Part shown: positions 1 to 12,456 of the stretch, one piece after another
How the letters are laid out: each line of letters starts with the position of its first letter
How positions within the stretch are numbered: the stretch's first letter is position 1
Source of the DNA: Lineus longissimus
Lineage: Eukaryota; Nemertea; Pilidiophora; Heteronemertea; Lineidae
Length of the DNA: 64,000 bases
Assembly (NCBI RefSeq): GCF_910592395.1
Contig: NC_088318.1
Coordinates: 558,001-622,000, forward strand
Direction: 5' to 3'
Notes under the pieces: model-generated
The model's database searches: none
What the model saw: the letters and a program-made list of their open reading frames with translations, nothing else
What the model was told of the DNA's origin: nothing
Made by a program: the position numbers and the translations under genes

Positions 1-3000
1 AATAAGCCGCATGTGTGTGACTTCTGTCCGATGCCTTTCTCACAGAAGGGAAATCTTCGAGCTCATATTGCGGTAAATATGCAACCATTGAATTGATTGT
101 GTCCTACAGGGACTTTGTTTATCAGAGCATGTTTCACCTCAAGGCCTGAGCTCGAACACAATGGCAAGACTCTGTCTTTGAATCAATGAAAATCCATCCA
201 TTCCAGCAAGTCAACGATTTGGAGCAGGCCTCCTAGTCAATCAATGTTAGTACTAACGGTGTTATCATCATTTCTTCTTCAGAGAGTGCACACCCCTTCA
301 AAAGATGGTGACAACTCCACTTACACCTGTGAAGAATGTAGCTGTGTGTTCAAGAAGCTCGGCAGCCTCAACGCTCACATGAGCAAGGCTCACAGTGAAC
401 CAACGGACCTTGCCACAGCGGTTGAAATGAATAGAAAGCAGACTGGAGACAGCAAACAGGCTGTCAGCGATGTCATTCATCAGCTGTTGCAGTTATCGAA
501 ACAGGTGTCAGACCAGCAGGTAGGTTTCATGACGGACATCAGATCAAGAAGCTTTTTCAGCACTTAACCCAGATTTCACTTGTAGAAAATTGGTTTCCAC
601 TACTTCCCATCTTTAATTGATTGTGCTTGGAGCTTGTGAGCAGGATTCTGAAAGGAGGTTTGGCAAGACGTCATTTCTAAGCTTTATCAACCTTTGAACA
701 GTTCTCCAGCATTATCTCATCCCATTGTATGACTATTTCAGCCAAGTGTGAGTGGTGTTAACAATGACATACTCCAGCAGGCCCTGACTGACAGTGGTCT
801 CACCGCCAACCCAGATAAAGCAACTGCTGGAGCAGATCTGAAACCTCCAGTGTCTGTTCCACAAAAGATCCCTCTACAGCTGAGTGAGAGTGGTATGGCG
901 ACTCTGGCGATTCATGATGCAGCGACTGGGCTCATGAAGAGACATGTCATCAGAAAGGTATTGTCCTGCTATATTATCATATCAAACTGTTTCCAAATCA
1001 TGGTCTCATGGCCGTCTTTTCAGTTTTGGAGGCAACAGTCTGAAGCTTTTAGTTACATATATACACATACTTGACACTGAGCTCTCAATGTAGTATTCAT
1101 CTTGCAGGTAAACGGCATCCGATGGCACCAGTGCACTTACTGTAGCAAGGAGTTCAAAAAGCCTAGTGACCTCGTGCGTCACATTCGCATCCACACCCAC
1201 GAGAAACCCTACAAGTGCACGGCATGCTTCCGGGCGTTCGCCGTCAAGAGCACGCTGACAGGCCACATGAAGACCCACACTGGCAATAAAGACTTTAGAT
1301 GTGAGGTCTGTGAGAAGATGTTCTCAACACAGGGAAGCTTGAAGGTGCATCTCCGGTTACACACAGGTGAGTGGTGTCATCCTCTGATTGCAACAGGGAC
1401 TGTCCTTTTAGACGCGGCGATCAAACAATACAGTCCCTTTTCAGTCAAGCTGAGAGTCTCATGGTAAACGCCTTATCACTGATCTCGGACAGTGTTGGGC
1501 AGTTTATAAAAGTTTTCACGGAATAGAAAGGTGATTATCCCTTCCTTTCGATTTGTTTTAAAATTTCAATGTATTCTTTCTCTCCCAGGTTCCAAGCCAT
1601 TTGACTGTTCCCATTGTGACAAGAAGTTCCGAACCTCCGGTCACCGGAAAAGTCACGAGGCTTCCCACTACAAGGAGAACTCACCCAAGAAGCCTCGTCG
1701 CCCTATCAAGAGGTCGTCCAAGCCTGATATATCACTCCCAGATATACCGCTGCAGGAACCCATTCTTATCACAGACACTGGTAAGTTAACCAGTACTGGT
1801 TTGTAGAAAGAATTCAAGTAAACAAACTAAAATGACAATTGTCTGGTGAAACCACTATCATGGTGACACCACTAGCCCTGACCGTATGCCTGATGATACC
1901 TCTTTTGTCTATTTCCCAGGTCTCATCCAACAGCCGTCAAGGACGGCCATGTTTACCTCTTACCTTGGTGAAACCACCAGCGTCGACCGCCCTTACAAGT
2001 GCCAGTACTGTTCTCGAGGATTTAAGAAGTCCAGTCATCTCAAACAGCATGTCAGATCACACACAGGTGAGGTGAATCATAGAGAGTGTTCTCTTCAGTT
2101 CCAAACAATGATAACTATCTTGACCCTTGAGCTTGTCTCTTAGCTCCGGCGAGCTTCAATCAAGCTCTCCAGGGGAAAGGGTTTAAATCCACAGAGAAAG
2201 AATTGTTGATGTGATAATGTACAGAGAAGTTTGGTTCCTGGACAGTCTCATAACGTCAAGGCTGACAGTCTCTACCTGGATTTGACTCTCATCCTTACAT
2301 ATTTCCAGGAGAGAAACCTTATAAATGCCTGCAGTGCCTTCGCCAGTTCGTGTCAAGCGGCGTCCTGAAGGCTCACATCCGCACTCACTCGGGACTCAAG
2401 TCTTACAAGTGTCTCATCTGTGACAGCACGTTTACCACCAACGGCAGCTTGAAGCGTCACATGTCCATCCACAGCGAGGTCCGGCCGTTCATGTGCCCGT
2501 ATTGTCAGAAGACATTCAAGACATCGGTCAACTGTAAGAAGCATATGAAGACACATAAGTGAGTGATTGTTTTCAATTCAGCCCGTCTGGATTGTTTGAT
2601 TTTTTGGCAAAGGACTTCACTTGTTCTTGTCATTTCTGGTTTCTTGGCACAATTATATACAGTCCCCTCGATGTCAATTTGGCATCACATTGTAAGAGTG
2701 AGGTCTCAGATCTAACCTCATCTTCTTTTTCTTCAGACATGAGTTGGCCATGCAGGCCCTCCAACAGCACCCTGACCAGTCCGACCAGCCGGAGATCACA
2801 GACACCATACAAGATGACCAAGATGATGTCCCACAACCTGCTCAGACCCAGGTCATCACGCAAACTGACACAGAGATTGTGACGAACCTGGAGGTCCAGA
2901 TCCCACATCATCACGGCCAGCCACAACAAGTGATCCAGGAGCAACCTGACCTGACCTTGAGTCAACCTGATGTTGTGCTCCACACTGAGGACCTGAATAC

Positions 3001-6000
3001 TGCCAATGTGATTACTGATGGCCTCGATCAGAGTGCCCTAGAGCAGCAGCTGCAACAGACTCTCAATCAACAGGTACGATTATACCTCTGTAATCATTGT
3101 TTATAGTTTAGCTAGCATTAGCAATAATACATCAACGTTGCTAGGTATTGCAAGACCTGGGCCTGGTTTCTCAATCGTAGTTAGCACTAAAGCAGTAACT
3201 TTGACAATTAGTCCCAATGGAAATAATGCTCAGTTGAGCCAATACTGGTGTTGGTCTCGAAGTCTGATGCTTTTGTTGGCGGTGATATTATTGAGAAAAT
3301 TCTCTTCAGATCTTTGGCAACCAACAGAATCTATTGGGCAACCAGCAAAACTTCAACCAGATAACATTCAGCCAGGGCCAGTTCACTGTCGGCCCAACCC
3401 TGCAGAAAATGTTGGACGTCAACTCATTTACTGGTGCACTGAACACGCCGGTGACGTCCGTTTCTAATCCACTGCCAAGTACATCCATGCAGAACATACT
3501 CCAAACAAGGTTAGTCCTATGTCATAAGGTGCATTCATGTTCCTGCTTCCCTTCATGATATTTGGCAACGTGTCACCATTTGAGATGCTGACATATGATC
3601 TTGGTTGTTGTTTTGTTTGTAGGGAGAATGAGCTGACCCCCGCCCAGCAAGAGCGCCAGGCCGTCATCCAACAGGAGACTGACGATGGTAAACGTTCATA
3701 CCGGTGTTGTTACTGTGACAAAGGCTTCAAGAAGTCAAGTCACCTCAAGCAACATATCCGTTCACATACTGGAGAAAAACCATACAAATGTGGCCAGTGC
3801 ACCAGGATGTTCGTGTCAGCAGGTGTACTCCGGGCTCATCTGAAGACGCACACCGGAGTTAGGGTAAGTGATTAATGGAGGACTTAACGTTTACTTAGTT
3901 GAGAAGAAAGAAGAAAAGAAGAATGTTTTGCTGTTTATCATGTAACAGCAGCTCGGGAAAACCAACGTGCAATTCAGTTGACACTGTACATAAGGCAGAA
4001 GAAGACTTTGAAAGACTTTATATTTTTTCCATCCATGTTGCAGGAGTTCAAGTGTCATGTATGCAGCGCCACCTTCACTACGAACGGCTCATTAACTCGG
4101 CACATGATGATTCACACGACCGCCAAGGCATTCCAGTGTCCACTCTGTCCTGAACAGTTCCGAACGTCAATCCATTGTAAGAGACACATGAAGACCCACA
4201 GTCAGGCGGAGGGGGCCGATGATGATGAAGACTATGTGCCTGGAGGTAAGTGTTATATCAGGTCAACTTTCAAAGGCTCTCTTGGCTATTGCTCTCTCGT
4301 GTTCCAGTGATCTGGTGATCTAATTGGTTTGATTGGCACCTTGTGTTCTTCTATAATCTAATTGGTTTAATTGATTGACTGGTGATTGATTGTTTCAGAT
4401 GATGAGGACACAGCTGATGAAGGAGGCAAGGCACAGAACTCGTCAACACGAGGGAGGGCGAAATCAACAATCATACAAATCACTGAAGAACAAGCTGCCA
4501 AACTCACTGAAACCAGCATGGAGCAAGACATGTCTGTATCAGAGAAAATCCTCATCCAGTCTGCATCTGAGAAAGATCGCATTGCACAGGTTCAGGAGGA
4601 TGATGATGGTGCTGTCACCGAGAAAATGCAGAAGCATGCACATGCTTGTAGTTCATGTGATAAAAGTTTTAAAAAGCCGTCAGATCTGGTTCGTCACCTG
4701 AGGATCCACTCGGGAGAGAAACCATATGAGTGTAGTATATGTCATCGGCAGTTTACCGTTAAGTCCACGTTGGATTGTCACATGAAGACACATTCTCAAG
4801 GTAGGTACAACCAGCTGCTTTCACAGGCTTTCTGCTTGTTGCTTACGACTGCCAAGCCAATACCCTTCATCGAAATTATTCCTATTAATGAAAACTGTGG
4901 TTGCCGGCTGCAGTCGAAACTTATTTATTTCAAGTCCTAGAAACTTCTGTTAACTTCTACATGTAGAATCTTCTCATTCAGTTGAATACTGTTTCATTGG
5001 CACAGAGTTTTAGTCAGGACAAGTATGCTTCATGAATGTTTTCTACTTCTCTGATTCCAGTGGACAAGTCGTTTAAATGCCATGTCTGCAACTCACTCTT
5101 CTCCACCAAGGGAAGTCTGAAAGTTCACATGCGACTCCACACGGGAGCGAAACCTTTCAAGTGTAAACACTGTGATGCTCGCTTCCGCACATCGGGACAT
5201 CGCAAGAGTCATATGCAGTCTCACTTCAGGCCATCAGCTGTGCCGAAGAAGAGGAAGGCACCATCACGTCCGGCAGACCAACTCCAGCCAATTAATATGC
5301 TGAACCAACCAGCTGAGATACCAGCAGTGCAGAACCAAGTGATCAACTTAGACAATTCTCTCCTCCAGTCGGGTAATGTCATGCCAATCTCATTATCCAT
5401 TGATTCATTCGGCGCGTTGAATGAGAGTGGATTAGCTGCGCAGGTCTTGCAAGGTTTGGAGGGGATTCAGCTGCAGCTGACTGGGGGCCTCGGGAGCCTT
5501 GGTCAGGGGATACAGATCTCTGGTCTTGATCCAAGCCTTGTCTCACAGACAGTGCAAATCGATGCTAGCCTTCTCCAACAGATACAGCAACAAGGTAACT
5601 TCAATGTGCAGGTCAACCCAGGGCTCGTCAACCAGACATTACAAGTGGCAGACCCGAACCTTATCCAAAATATCCAAGTACAGTCATCGTTACCAGATGA
5701 TTCTGTGAATCCTAATGTCATTGTGCAACCGATGGCATCGTTAACGTCCGATGCAGAAGATGATACTGAGGAAGGGGTGGAGATTCCGACGGGAGAGGTG
5801 TATGAGACAACGACTGAGGTGGTGGATCAAGTTCATAACGAATCTCTGGTTGAAGAGCATGATACAACGACCATCCATGACATCACCGACCAAGCTCTGA
5901 TGGAGGAATCAAGGATAGATATGGACACGACAGACAGGATTCATGTATGCCAGGTATGAGATATCAACTTCATTTCCCTTCTTACATATGGTAATTGAAA

Positions 6001-7353
6001 AACTAGTCACATTGGATCTCAGTTTTGTGTCTTCCTTCAATGGATGTTGTGGATGAAGTGAATTTCCTCATATCATTGTCTGTGCGAGTCATACATGCTG
6101 CAACAAGGAACTGGTCAAGACATGGCTACTGGTCACTACCACTACAGACCCCTCACAACTTCAAAAGAAGTGAGGTATTGTAAGTCCTGGTGTCTATCAG
6201 GTGACTACAAGATTTGAGAAAATATTGAATCACTTAAAAACGGAAGCAGTTGTCCTTAATTTTGTGTCGCATAGTTTACGGGATGTAGTCCATGTGCCCA
6301 GGTCAGATCTGACTTGACTCTCCTATCTCTTTCAGGTCTGTGACAAAGCTTTCAAGAGGGCCAGCCACCTGAGGGACCACCTCCAGACCCACACCATGTC
6401 AGCGTCCAAGAGCAAAGCAACACCCCATAAATGTAACACATGTGAGAAAGCGTTTGCTAAGCCTAGTCAGTTGGAGAGGCATCGAAGGATACACACAGGT
6501 GGGTAGAGAACTGTCCTTGCTGTACCATGAGCTGATATCGTTCTGCTGTCCTTGCTGTACCATGAGCTGATATCATTCTGCTGTTCTTGCTGTACCATGA
6601 GCTGATATCGTTCTGCTGTTCTTGCTGTACCATGAGCTGATATCATTCTGCTACCTTTGCCATATTTTCATCATTTGATAGTTATTTTGTCCTTCTTGAC
6701 CTAATTCACTCGATTCAAGACATGTTTTGTTGGGGTGTTTTTCAGGCGAGCGTCCGTTTGTTTGTACCATCTGCCAGAAAGCATTCAACCAGAAGAACGC
6801 CCTCCAGATGCATCTCAAGAAACACGCTGGCAGCAAGGATTATAAATGTCCCTATTGTATGATAGGATTTGTACAGAAAGGTAGGCAAATAAGTGAGCAC
6901 CAAGGCCTGGAGACGACAGTCAGCCTGAGTGACACTGAGCCCCTATCCCCAACAGTTAACACAGGTTATTTAGAGTTTCTGTCCAGTTTCTATGGGCTGG
7001 ACATCAGACTGAGTCATCTTACTTCTGAGAGATTGCTTGGGGTTGGGTACAATCGTGCTGTTATATCAGCTCATATCTATACAACTCTCCTGTCCTGTGT
7101 AGCAGCAAGCTCTGACCACCTCCATGTGTTCATTGCAGGTAACCTCAAGACCCACATCAGGCGAGCTCACCACACAGACATGGTACAGTCGATGAATATA
7201 CCCAAGGGTGACGGCATGGACATGTTGAACAAAATGGACGATGTTGTTGTTGAGAGTTCGTCTATCACCATGACAACTGGTGCAGATGGAGAAATGAAGG
7301 ATGAGGGGTCGAGTTGGGTAGAGGGTGTGGTGTCTGAATTGTTTCAGTCATGA
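1..7353 (+). CDS. ZNF236: ZNF236-like C2H2 zinc-finger protein, 3' part (16 exons)
   Basis: Nuclear poly-C2H2 protein, probably a DNA-binding regulator; the start lies left of the window. Exons read from open frame plus GT/AG: 1-72, 283-519, 742-957, 1108-1366, 1589-1780, 1920-2066, 2309-2558, 2737-3073, 3310-3509, 3623-3863, 4044-4245, 4399-4800, 5061-5953, 6336-6498, 6746-6880, 7139-7353 (TGA). I count 22 fingers; finger 1 is split between the first two exons, and finger 19 has its first Cys at the end of the 5061-5953 exon. Finger sequences such as [17 protein letters not shown] and TSGHRKSH, and the Gln-rich acidic linkers, are what I know from vertebrate ZNF236, which has about 30 fingers. 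Fingers 3-6 match 15-18 and 7-10 match 11-14. The ZNF236 assignment is from memory of the family; orthology needs a tree. Confidence 0.9.
6511..6650. repeat. 35-bp tandem repeat, 4 copies, in ZNF236-like intron
   Basis: Four near-identical 35-bp units (core CTTGCTGTACCATGAGCTGA) follow directly after the exon ending at 6498. Copies differ by single C/T or G/A changes. They lie wholly in the intron before the 6746 exon. Confidence 0.9.
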
Positions 7354-8144
7354 AGGAGGAATATAGTGAGGAATGAATTGAGAGTAATTATCTCCTGAAA
7401 CAGGAGAGTTATCATTCATAGAGTTACAATATCTGATCAACAGAACGTCTAGGAAATGCTGATGTGTACAAATGTTGGTTTTATATTGAGTGAAATCCTT
7501 CTGTGTTGATGATCAGAAGCATAATTTATTCAAACACCATTCGTTTGTCAGTTCTGGTCTGTTTTATGATTCAGAGTTAAGTGTTGTAAATAGCTGTGCA
7601 CACTGATTTTTCGCGTGCGTTGAAATGAAAACCCCCCGAATATTTCGGGGTAAGCCGTAGTAGGCCTATGTACTGAAAGTAGAAGTGTTCTGTTGGTTGC
7701 CTATGATGGAATACTTCACGTCACGTTTTCGAGCAAAGCATTCTCAGTTACATGTAGATATTCAAGATATCTTTTGGTAAGAACAACTGTACATAAAAGC
7801 TTCAGAGAAGTAGTGTTTCGTTGGTTTTTGTTTGGCAGAAAGCTGAAGTAAATTCTATTTGGATAAGAGGTGAGAACAATGTGTGACAAATAGACTTCCT
7901 CCTTTGGAAAAGCTATGAAGCTGTAGGGTTCATTTCAGATTGAAGTTTTTTTGACCAATTTCAATAAGCAAATGTTCCAACATTGCATTCATGTTTGTTG
8001 ATAATATATCTTTTAAATTACTTGTACTCTGTGAAGAGTTGATAAGTCAATTATATGTCCCTGAGGAGGCTTTTTAAGTTAATGCAGTCTACGAGTTGTT
8101 TTTTGGCCAGGACTTTAAATGACCATAAGTTCTGTCCTCCAATC
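7354..8144 (+). other. 3' UTR / flank of ZNF236-like gene
   Basis: AT-rich non-coding stretch after the TGA. I see no canonical AATAAA. A short hairpin (CCCCGAA, 3-nt loop, TTCGGGG) lies at 7634-7650. No other gene is visible before the minisatellite. Confidence 0.6.
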
Positions 8145-8211
8145 TCACCATGGAACGTGGTGAGTGACAAGGGACGAGGAAGGCGCCCTCAAAGCAAATG
8201 TGAATGTGGCT

Positions 8212-11200
8212 TTGTCCTCCGATCTTGCCACAATGTGACTTTGTCCTCCGATCTTGCCTCCTCCAATCATGTCACAATGTGACTTTGTCCTCCAATCTTG
8301 CCTCCTCCAATCTTGCCACAATGTGACTTTGTCCTCCAATCTTGCCTCCTCCAATCTTGCCACAATGTGACTTTGTCCTCCGATCTTGCCTCCTCCAATC
8401 ATGCCACAATGTGACTTTGTCCTCCAATCTTGCCACAATGTGACTTTGTCCTCCAATCTTGCCACAATGTGACTTTGTCCTCCAATCTTGCCACAATGTG
8501 ACTTTGTCCTCCAATCTTGCCACAATGTGGCTTTGTCCTCCAATCTTGCCACAATGTGACTTTGTCCTCCAATCTTGCCACAATGTGGCTTTGTCCTCCA
8601 ATCTTGCCACAATGTGACTTTGTCCTCCAATCTTGCCACAATGTGACTTTGTCCTCCAATCTTGCCACAATGTGACTTTGTCCTCCAATCTTGCCACAAT
8701 GTGACTTTGTCCTCCAATCTTGCCACAATGTGACTTTGTCCTCCAATCTTGCCACAATGTGACTTTGTCCTCCAATCTTGCCACAATGTGACTTTGTCCT
8801 CCAATCTTGCCACAATGTGACTTTGTCCTCCAATCTTGCCACAATGTGGCTTTGTCCTCCAATCTTGCCACAATGTGACTTTGTCCTCCAATCTTGCCAC
8901 AATGTGACTTTGTCCTCCAATCTTGCCACAATGTGACTTTGTCCTCCAATCTTGCCACAATGTGGCTTTGTCCTCCAATCTTGCCACAATGTGACTTTGT
9001 CCTCCAATCTTGCCACAATGTGACTTTGTCCTCCAATCTTGCCACAATGTGACTTTGTCCTCCAATCTTGCCACAATGTGACTTTGTCCTCCAATCTTGC
9101 CACAATGTGACTTTGTCCTCCAATCTTGCCACAATGTGACTTTGTCCTCCAATCTTGCCACAATGTGGCTTTGTCCTCCAATCTTGCCACAATGTGGCTT
9201 TGTCCTCCGATCTTGCCACAATGTGACTTTGTCCTCCAATCTTGCCACAATGTGACTTTGTCCTCCAATCTTGCCACAATGTGGCTTTGTCCTCCAATCT
9301 TGCCACAATGTGACTTTGTCCTCCAATCTTGCCACAATGTGACTTTGTCCTCCAATCTTGCCACAATGTGACTTTGTCCTCCAATCTTGCCACAATGTGA
9401 CTTTGTCCTCCGATCTTGCCACAATGTGACTTTGTCCTCCAATCATGCCACAATGTGACTTTGTCCTCCAATCTTGCCACAATGTGACTTTGTCCTCCAA
9501 TCTTGCCACAATGTGACTTTGTCCTCCAATCTTGCCACAATGTGACTTTGTCCTCCGATCTTGCCACAATGTGACTTTGTCCTCCAATCTTGCCACAATG
9601 TGACTTTGTCCTCCAATCTTGCCACAATGTGACTTTGTCCTCCAATCTTGCCACAATGTGACTTTGTCCTCCAATCTTGCCTCCTCCAATCTTGCCACAA
9701 TGTGACTTTGTCCTCCAATCTTGCCACAATGTGGCTTTGTCCTCCAATCTTGCCACAATGTGACTTTGTCCTCCAATCTTGCCACAATGTGACTTTGTCC
9801 TCCAATCTTGCCACAATGTGGCTTTGTCCTCCAATCTTGCCACAATGTGACTTTGTCCTCCAATCTTGCCACAATGTGACTTTGTCCTCCAATCTTGCCA
9901 CAATGTGACTTTGTCCTCCAATCTTGCCACAATGTGACTTTGTCCTCCAATCTTGCCACAATGTGACTTTGTCCTCCAATCTTGCCACAATGTGACTTTG
10001 TCCTCCAATCTTGCCACAATGTGACTTTGTCCTCCAATCTTGCCACAATGTGGCTTTGTCCTCCAATCTTGCCACAATGTGACTTTGTCCTCCAATCTTG
10101 CCACAATGTGACTTTGTCCTCCAATCTTGCCACAATGTGACTTTGTCCTCCAATCTTGCCACAATGTGACTTTGTCCTCCAATCTTGCCACAATGTGACT
10201 TTGTCCTCCAATCTTGCCACAATGTGGCTTTGTCCTCCAATCTTGCCACAATGTGACTTTGTCCTCCAATCTTGCCACAATGTGGCTTTGTCCTCCAATC
10301 TTGCCACAATGTGACTTTGTCCTCCAATCTTGCCACAATGTGACTTTGTCCTCCAATCTTGCCACAATGTGACTTTGTCCTCCAATCTTGCCACAATGTG
10401 ACTTTGTCCTCCAATCTTGCCACAATGTGACTTTGTCCTCCAATCTTGCCACAATGTGGCTTTGTCCTCCAATCTTGCCACAATGTGACTTTGTCCTCCA
10501 ATCTTGCCACAATGTGGCTTTGTCCTCCAATCTTGCCACAATGTGGCTTTGTCCTCCAATCTTGCCACAATGTGACTTTGTCCTCCAATCTTGCCACAAT
10601 GTGACTTTGTCCTCCAATCTTGCCACAATGTGACTTTGTCCTCCAATCTTGCCACAATGTGACTTTCTCCTACAATCTTGCCACAATGTGACTTTGTCCT
10701 CCAATCTTGCCACAATGTGACTTTGTCCTCCAATCTTGCCACAATGTGACTTTGTCCTCCAATCTTGCCACAATGTGACTTTGTCCTCCAATCTTGCCAC
10801 AATGTGACTTTGTCCTCCAATCTTGCCACAATGTGGCTTTGTCCTCCAATCTTGCCACAATGTGACTTTGTCCTCCAATCTTGCCACAATGTGACTTTGT
10901 CCTCCAATCTTGCCACAATGTGGCTTTGTCCTCCAATCTTGCCACAATGTGACTTTGTCCTCCAATCTTGCCACAATGTGACTTTGTCCTCCAATCTTGC
11001 CACAATGTGACTTTGTCCTCCAATCTTGCCACAATGTGACTTTCTCCTACAATCTTGCCACAATGTGACTTTGTCCTCCAATCTTGCCACAATGTGACTT
11101 TGTCCTCCAATCTTGCCACAATGTGACTTTGTCCTCCAATCTTGCCTCCTCCAATCTTGCCACAATGTGACTTTGTCCTCCAATCTTGCCACAATGTGAC

Positions 11201-12192
11201 TTTGTCCTCCAATCTTGCCACAATGTGACTTTGTCCTCCAATCTTGCCACAATGTGGCTTTGTCCTCCAATCTTGCCACAATGTGACTTTGTCCTCCAAT
11301 CTTGCCACAATGTGACTTTGTCCTCCGATCTTGCCACAATGTGACTTTGTCCTCCAATCTTGCCTCCTCCGATCTTGCCACAATGTGACTTTGTCCTCCA
11401 ATCTTGCCACAATGTGACTTTGTCCTCCAATCTTGCCACAATGTGACTTTGTCCTCCAATCTTGCCTCCTCCGATCTTGCCACAATGTGACTTTGTCCTC
11501 CAATCTTGCCACAATGTGACTTTGTCCTCCAATCTTGCCACAATGTGGCTTTGTCCTCCAATCTTGCCACAATGTGACTTTGTCCTCCAATCTTGCCACA
11601 ATGTGACTTTGTCCTCCGATCTTGCCACAATGTGACTTTGTCCTCCAATCATGCCACAATGTGACTTTGTCCTCCAATCTTGCCACAATGTGACTTTGTC
11701 CTCCAATCTTGCCACAATGTGACTTTGTCCTCCAATCTTGCCACAATGTGACTTTGTCCTCCGATCTTGCCACAATGTGACTTTGTCCTCCGATCTTGCC
11801 TCCTCCAATCATGCCACAATGTGACTTTGTCCTCCAATCTTGCCACAATGTGACTTTGTCCTCCAATCTTGCCACAATGTGACTTTGTCCTCCAATCTTG
11901 CCACAATGTGACTTTGTCCTCCGATCTTGCCACAATGTGACTTTGTCCTCCGATCTTGCCACAATGTGACTTTGTCCTCCGATCTTGCCACAATGTGACT
12001 TTGTCCTCCAATCTTGCCACAATGTGACTTTGTCCTCCAATCATGCCACAATGTGACTTAGTCCCAAACTTGTCAAATCTTTCAAATATGATTTAGTTCT
12101 CCAATCTTGCAAGAATGTGACTTTGTCCTCCGATCTTGCCAGAATGTGACTTTGTCCTCCGATCTTGCCAGAATGTGACGTTGTCCTCCATC
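8212..12192. repeat. 29-bp minisatellite, about 125-130 copies
   Basis: Head-to-tail array of a 29-bp unit (core TGTGACTTTGTCCTCCAATC followed by TTGCCACAA). Variation is confined to a few sites: TGTGAC/TGTGGC, CCAATC/CCGATC, CTTGCC/CATGCC, and GTCCTCC/CTCCTAC at 10667 and 11044. About ten units carry a 15-bp internal duplication (TCCTCCAATCTTGCC), clustered near both ends. Units beyond 12060 are degenerate. The plus strand is pyrimidine-rich. The unit contains no stop codon in any minus-strand frame, which explains open frames of more than 1100 codons that I do not call as genes. The array begins within 50 bp of the 3' end of UNC93A copy 1. Confidence 0.97.
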
Positions 12193-12240
12193 AGACCTTA
12201 TTTCAAAGACAACACGGACTGACTGCTTAGTAACCGTTGT

Positions 12241-12246
12241 TTTATT
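12241..12246 (-). terminator. Polyadenylation signal of UNC93A copy 1
   Basis: AATAAA on the minus strand about 210 bp after the stop codon, conserved in copy 2 at 17812-17817. Confidence 0.6.
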
Positions 12247-12456
12247 CAACCACTCTATGTACATGTATAATAAGCGCATCCCAAGTTCACAACCAGAATC
12301 CCAGGATAAGACAACACAGTATCTTCCACGATGCCCTTCAACTCCTTCACCGTGCAGGTAGATTGCTAGCTGGCTGATCGTCGTCATGTTTAATCTCCCC
12401 TTACACTGATAGAACAAGTAAACATGGTCCGTCTAACTATCCTCCTCCACCTCGTC

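Noticed and set aside
8145-12051. Very long minus-strand open frames (up to 1167 codons) of EDKVTLWQDW-type repeats
   Set aside because: They follow from a stop-free 29-bp unit and occur in all three frames; no start context, splice site or flanking coding sequence supports a gene.
8212-12192. CRISPR-like array
   Set aside because: The 29-bp units are contiguous with no unique spacers, and the context is a eukaryotic intergenic region.
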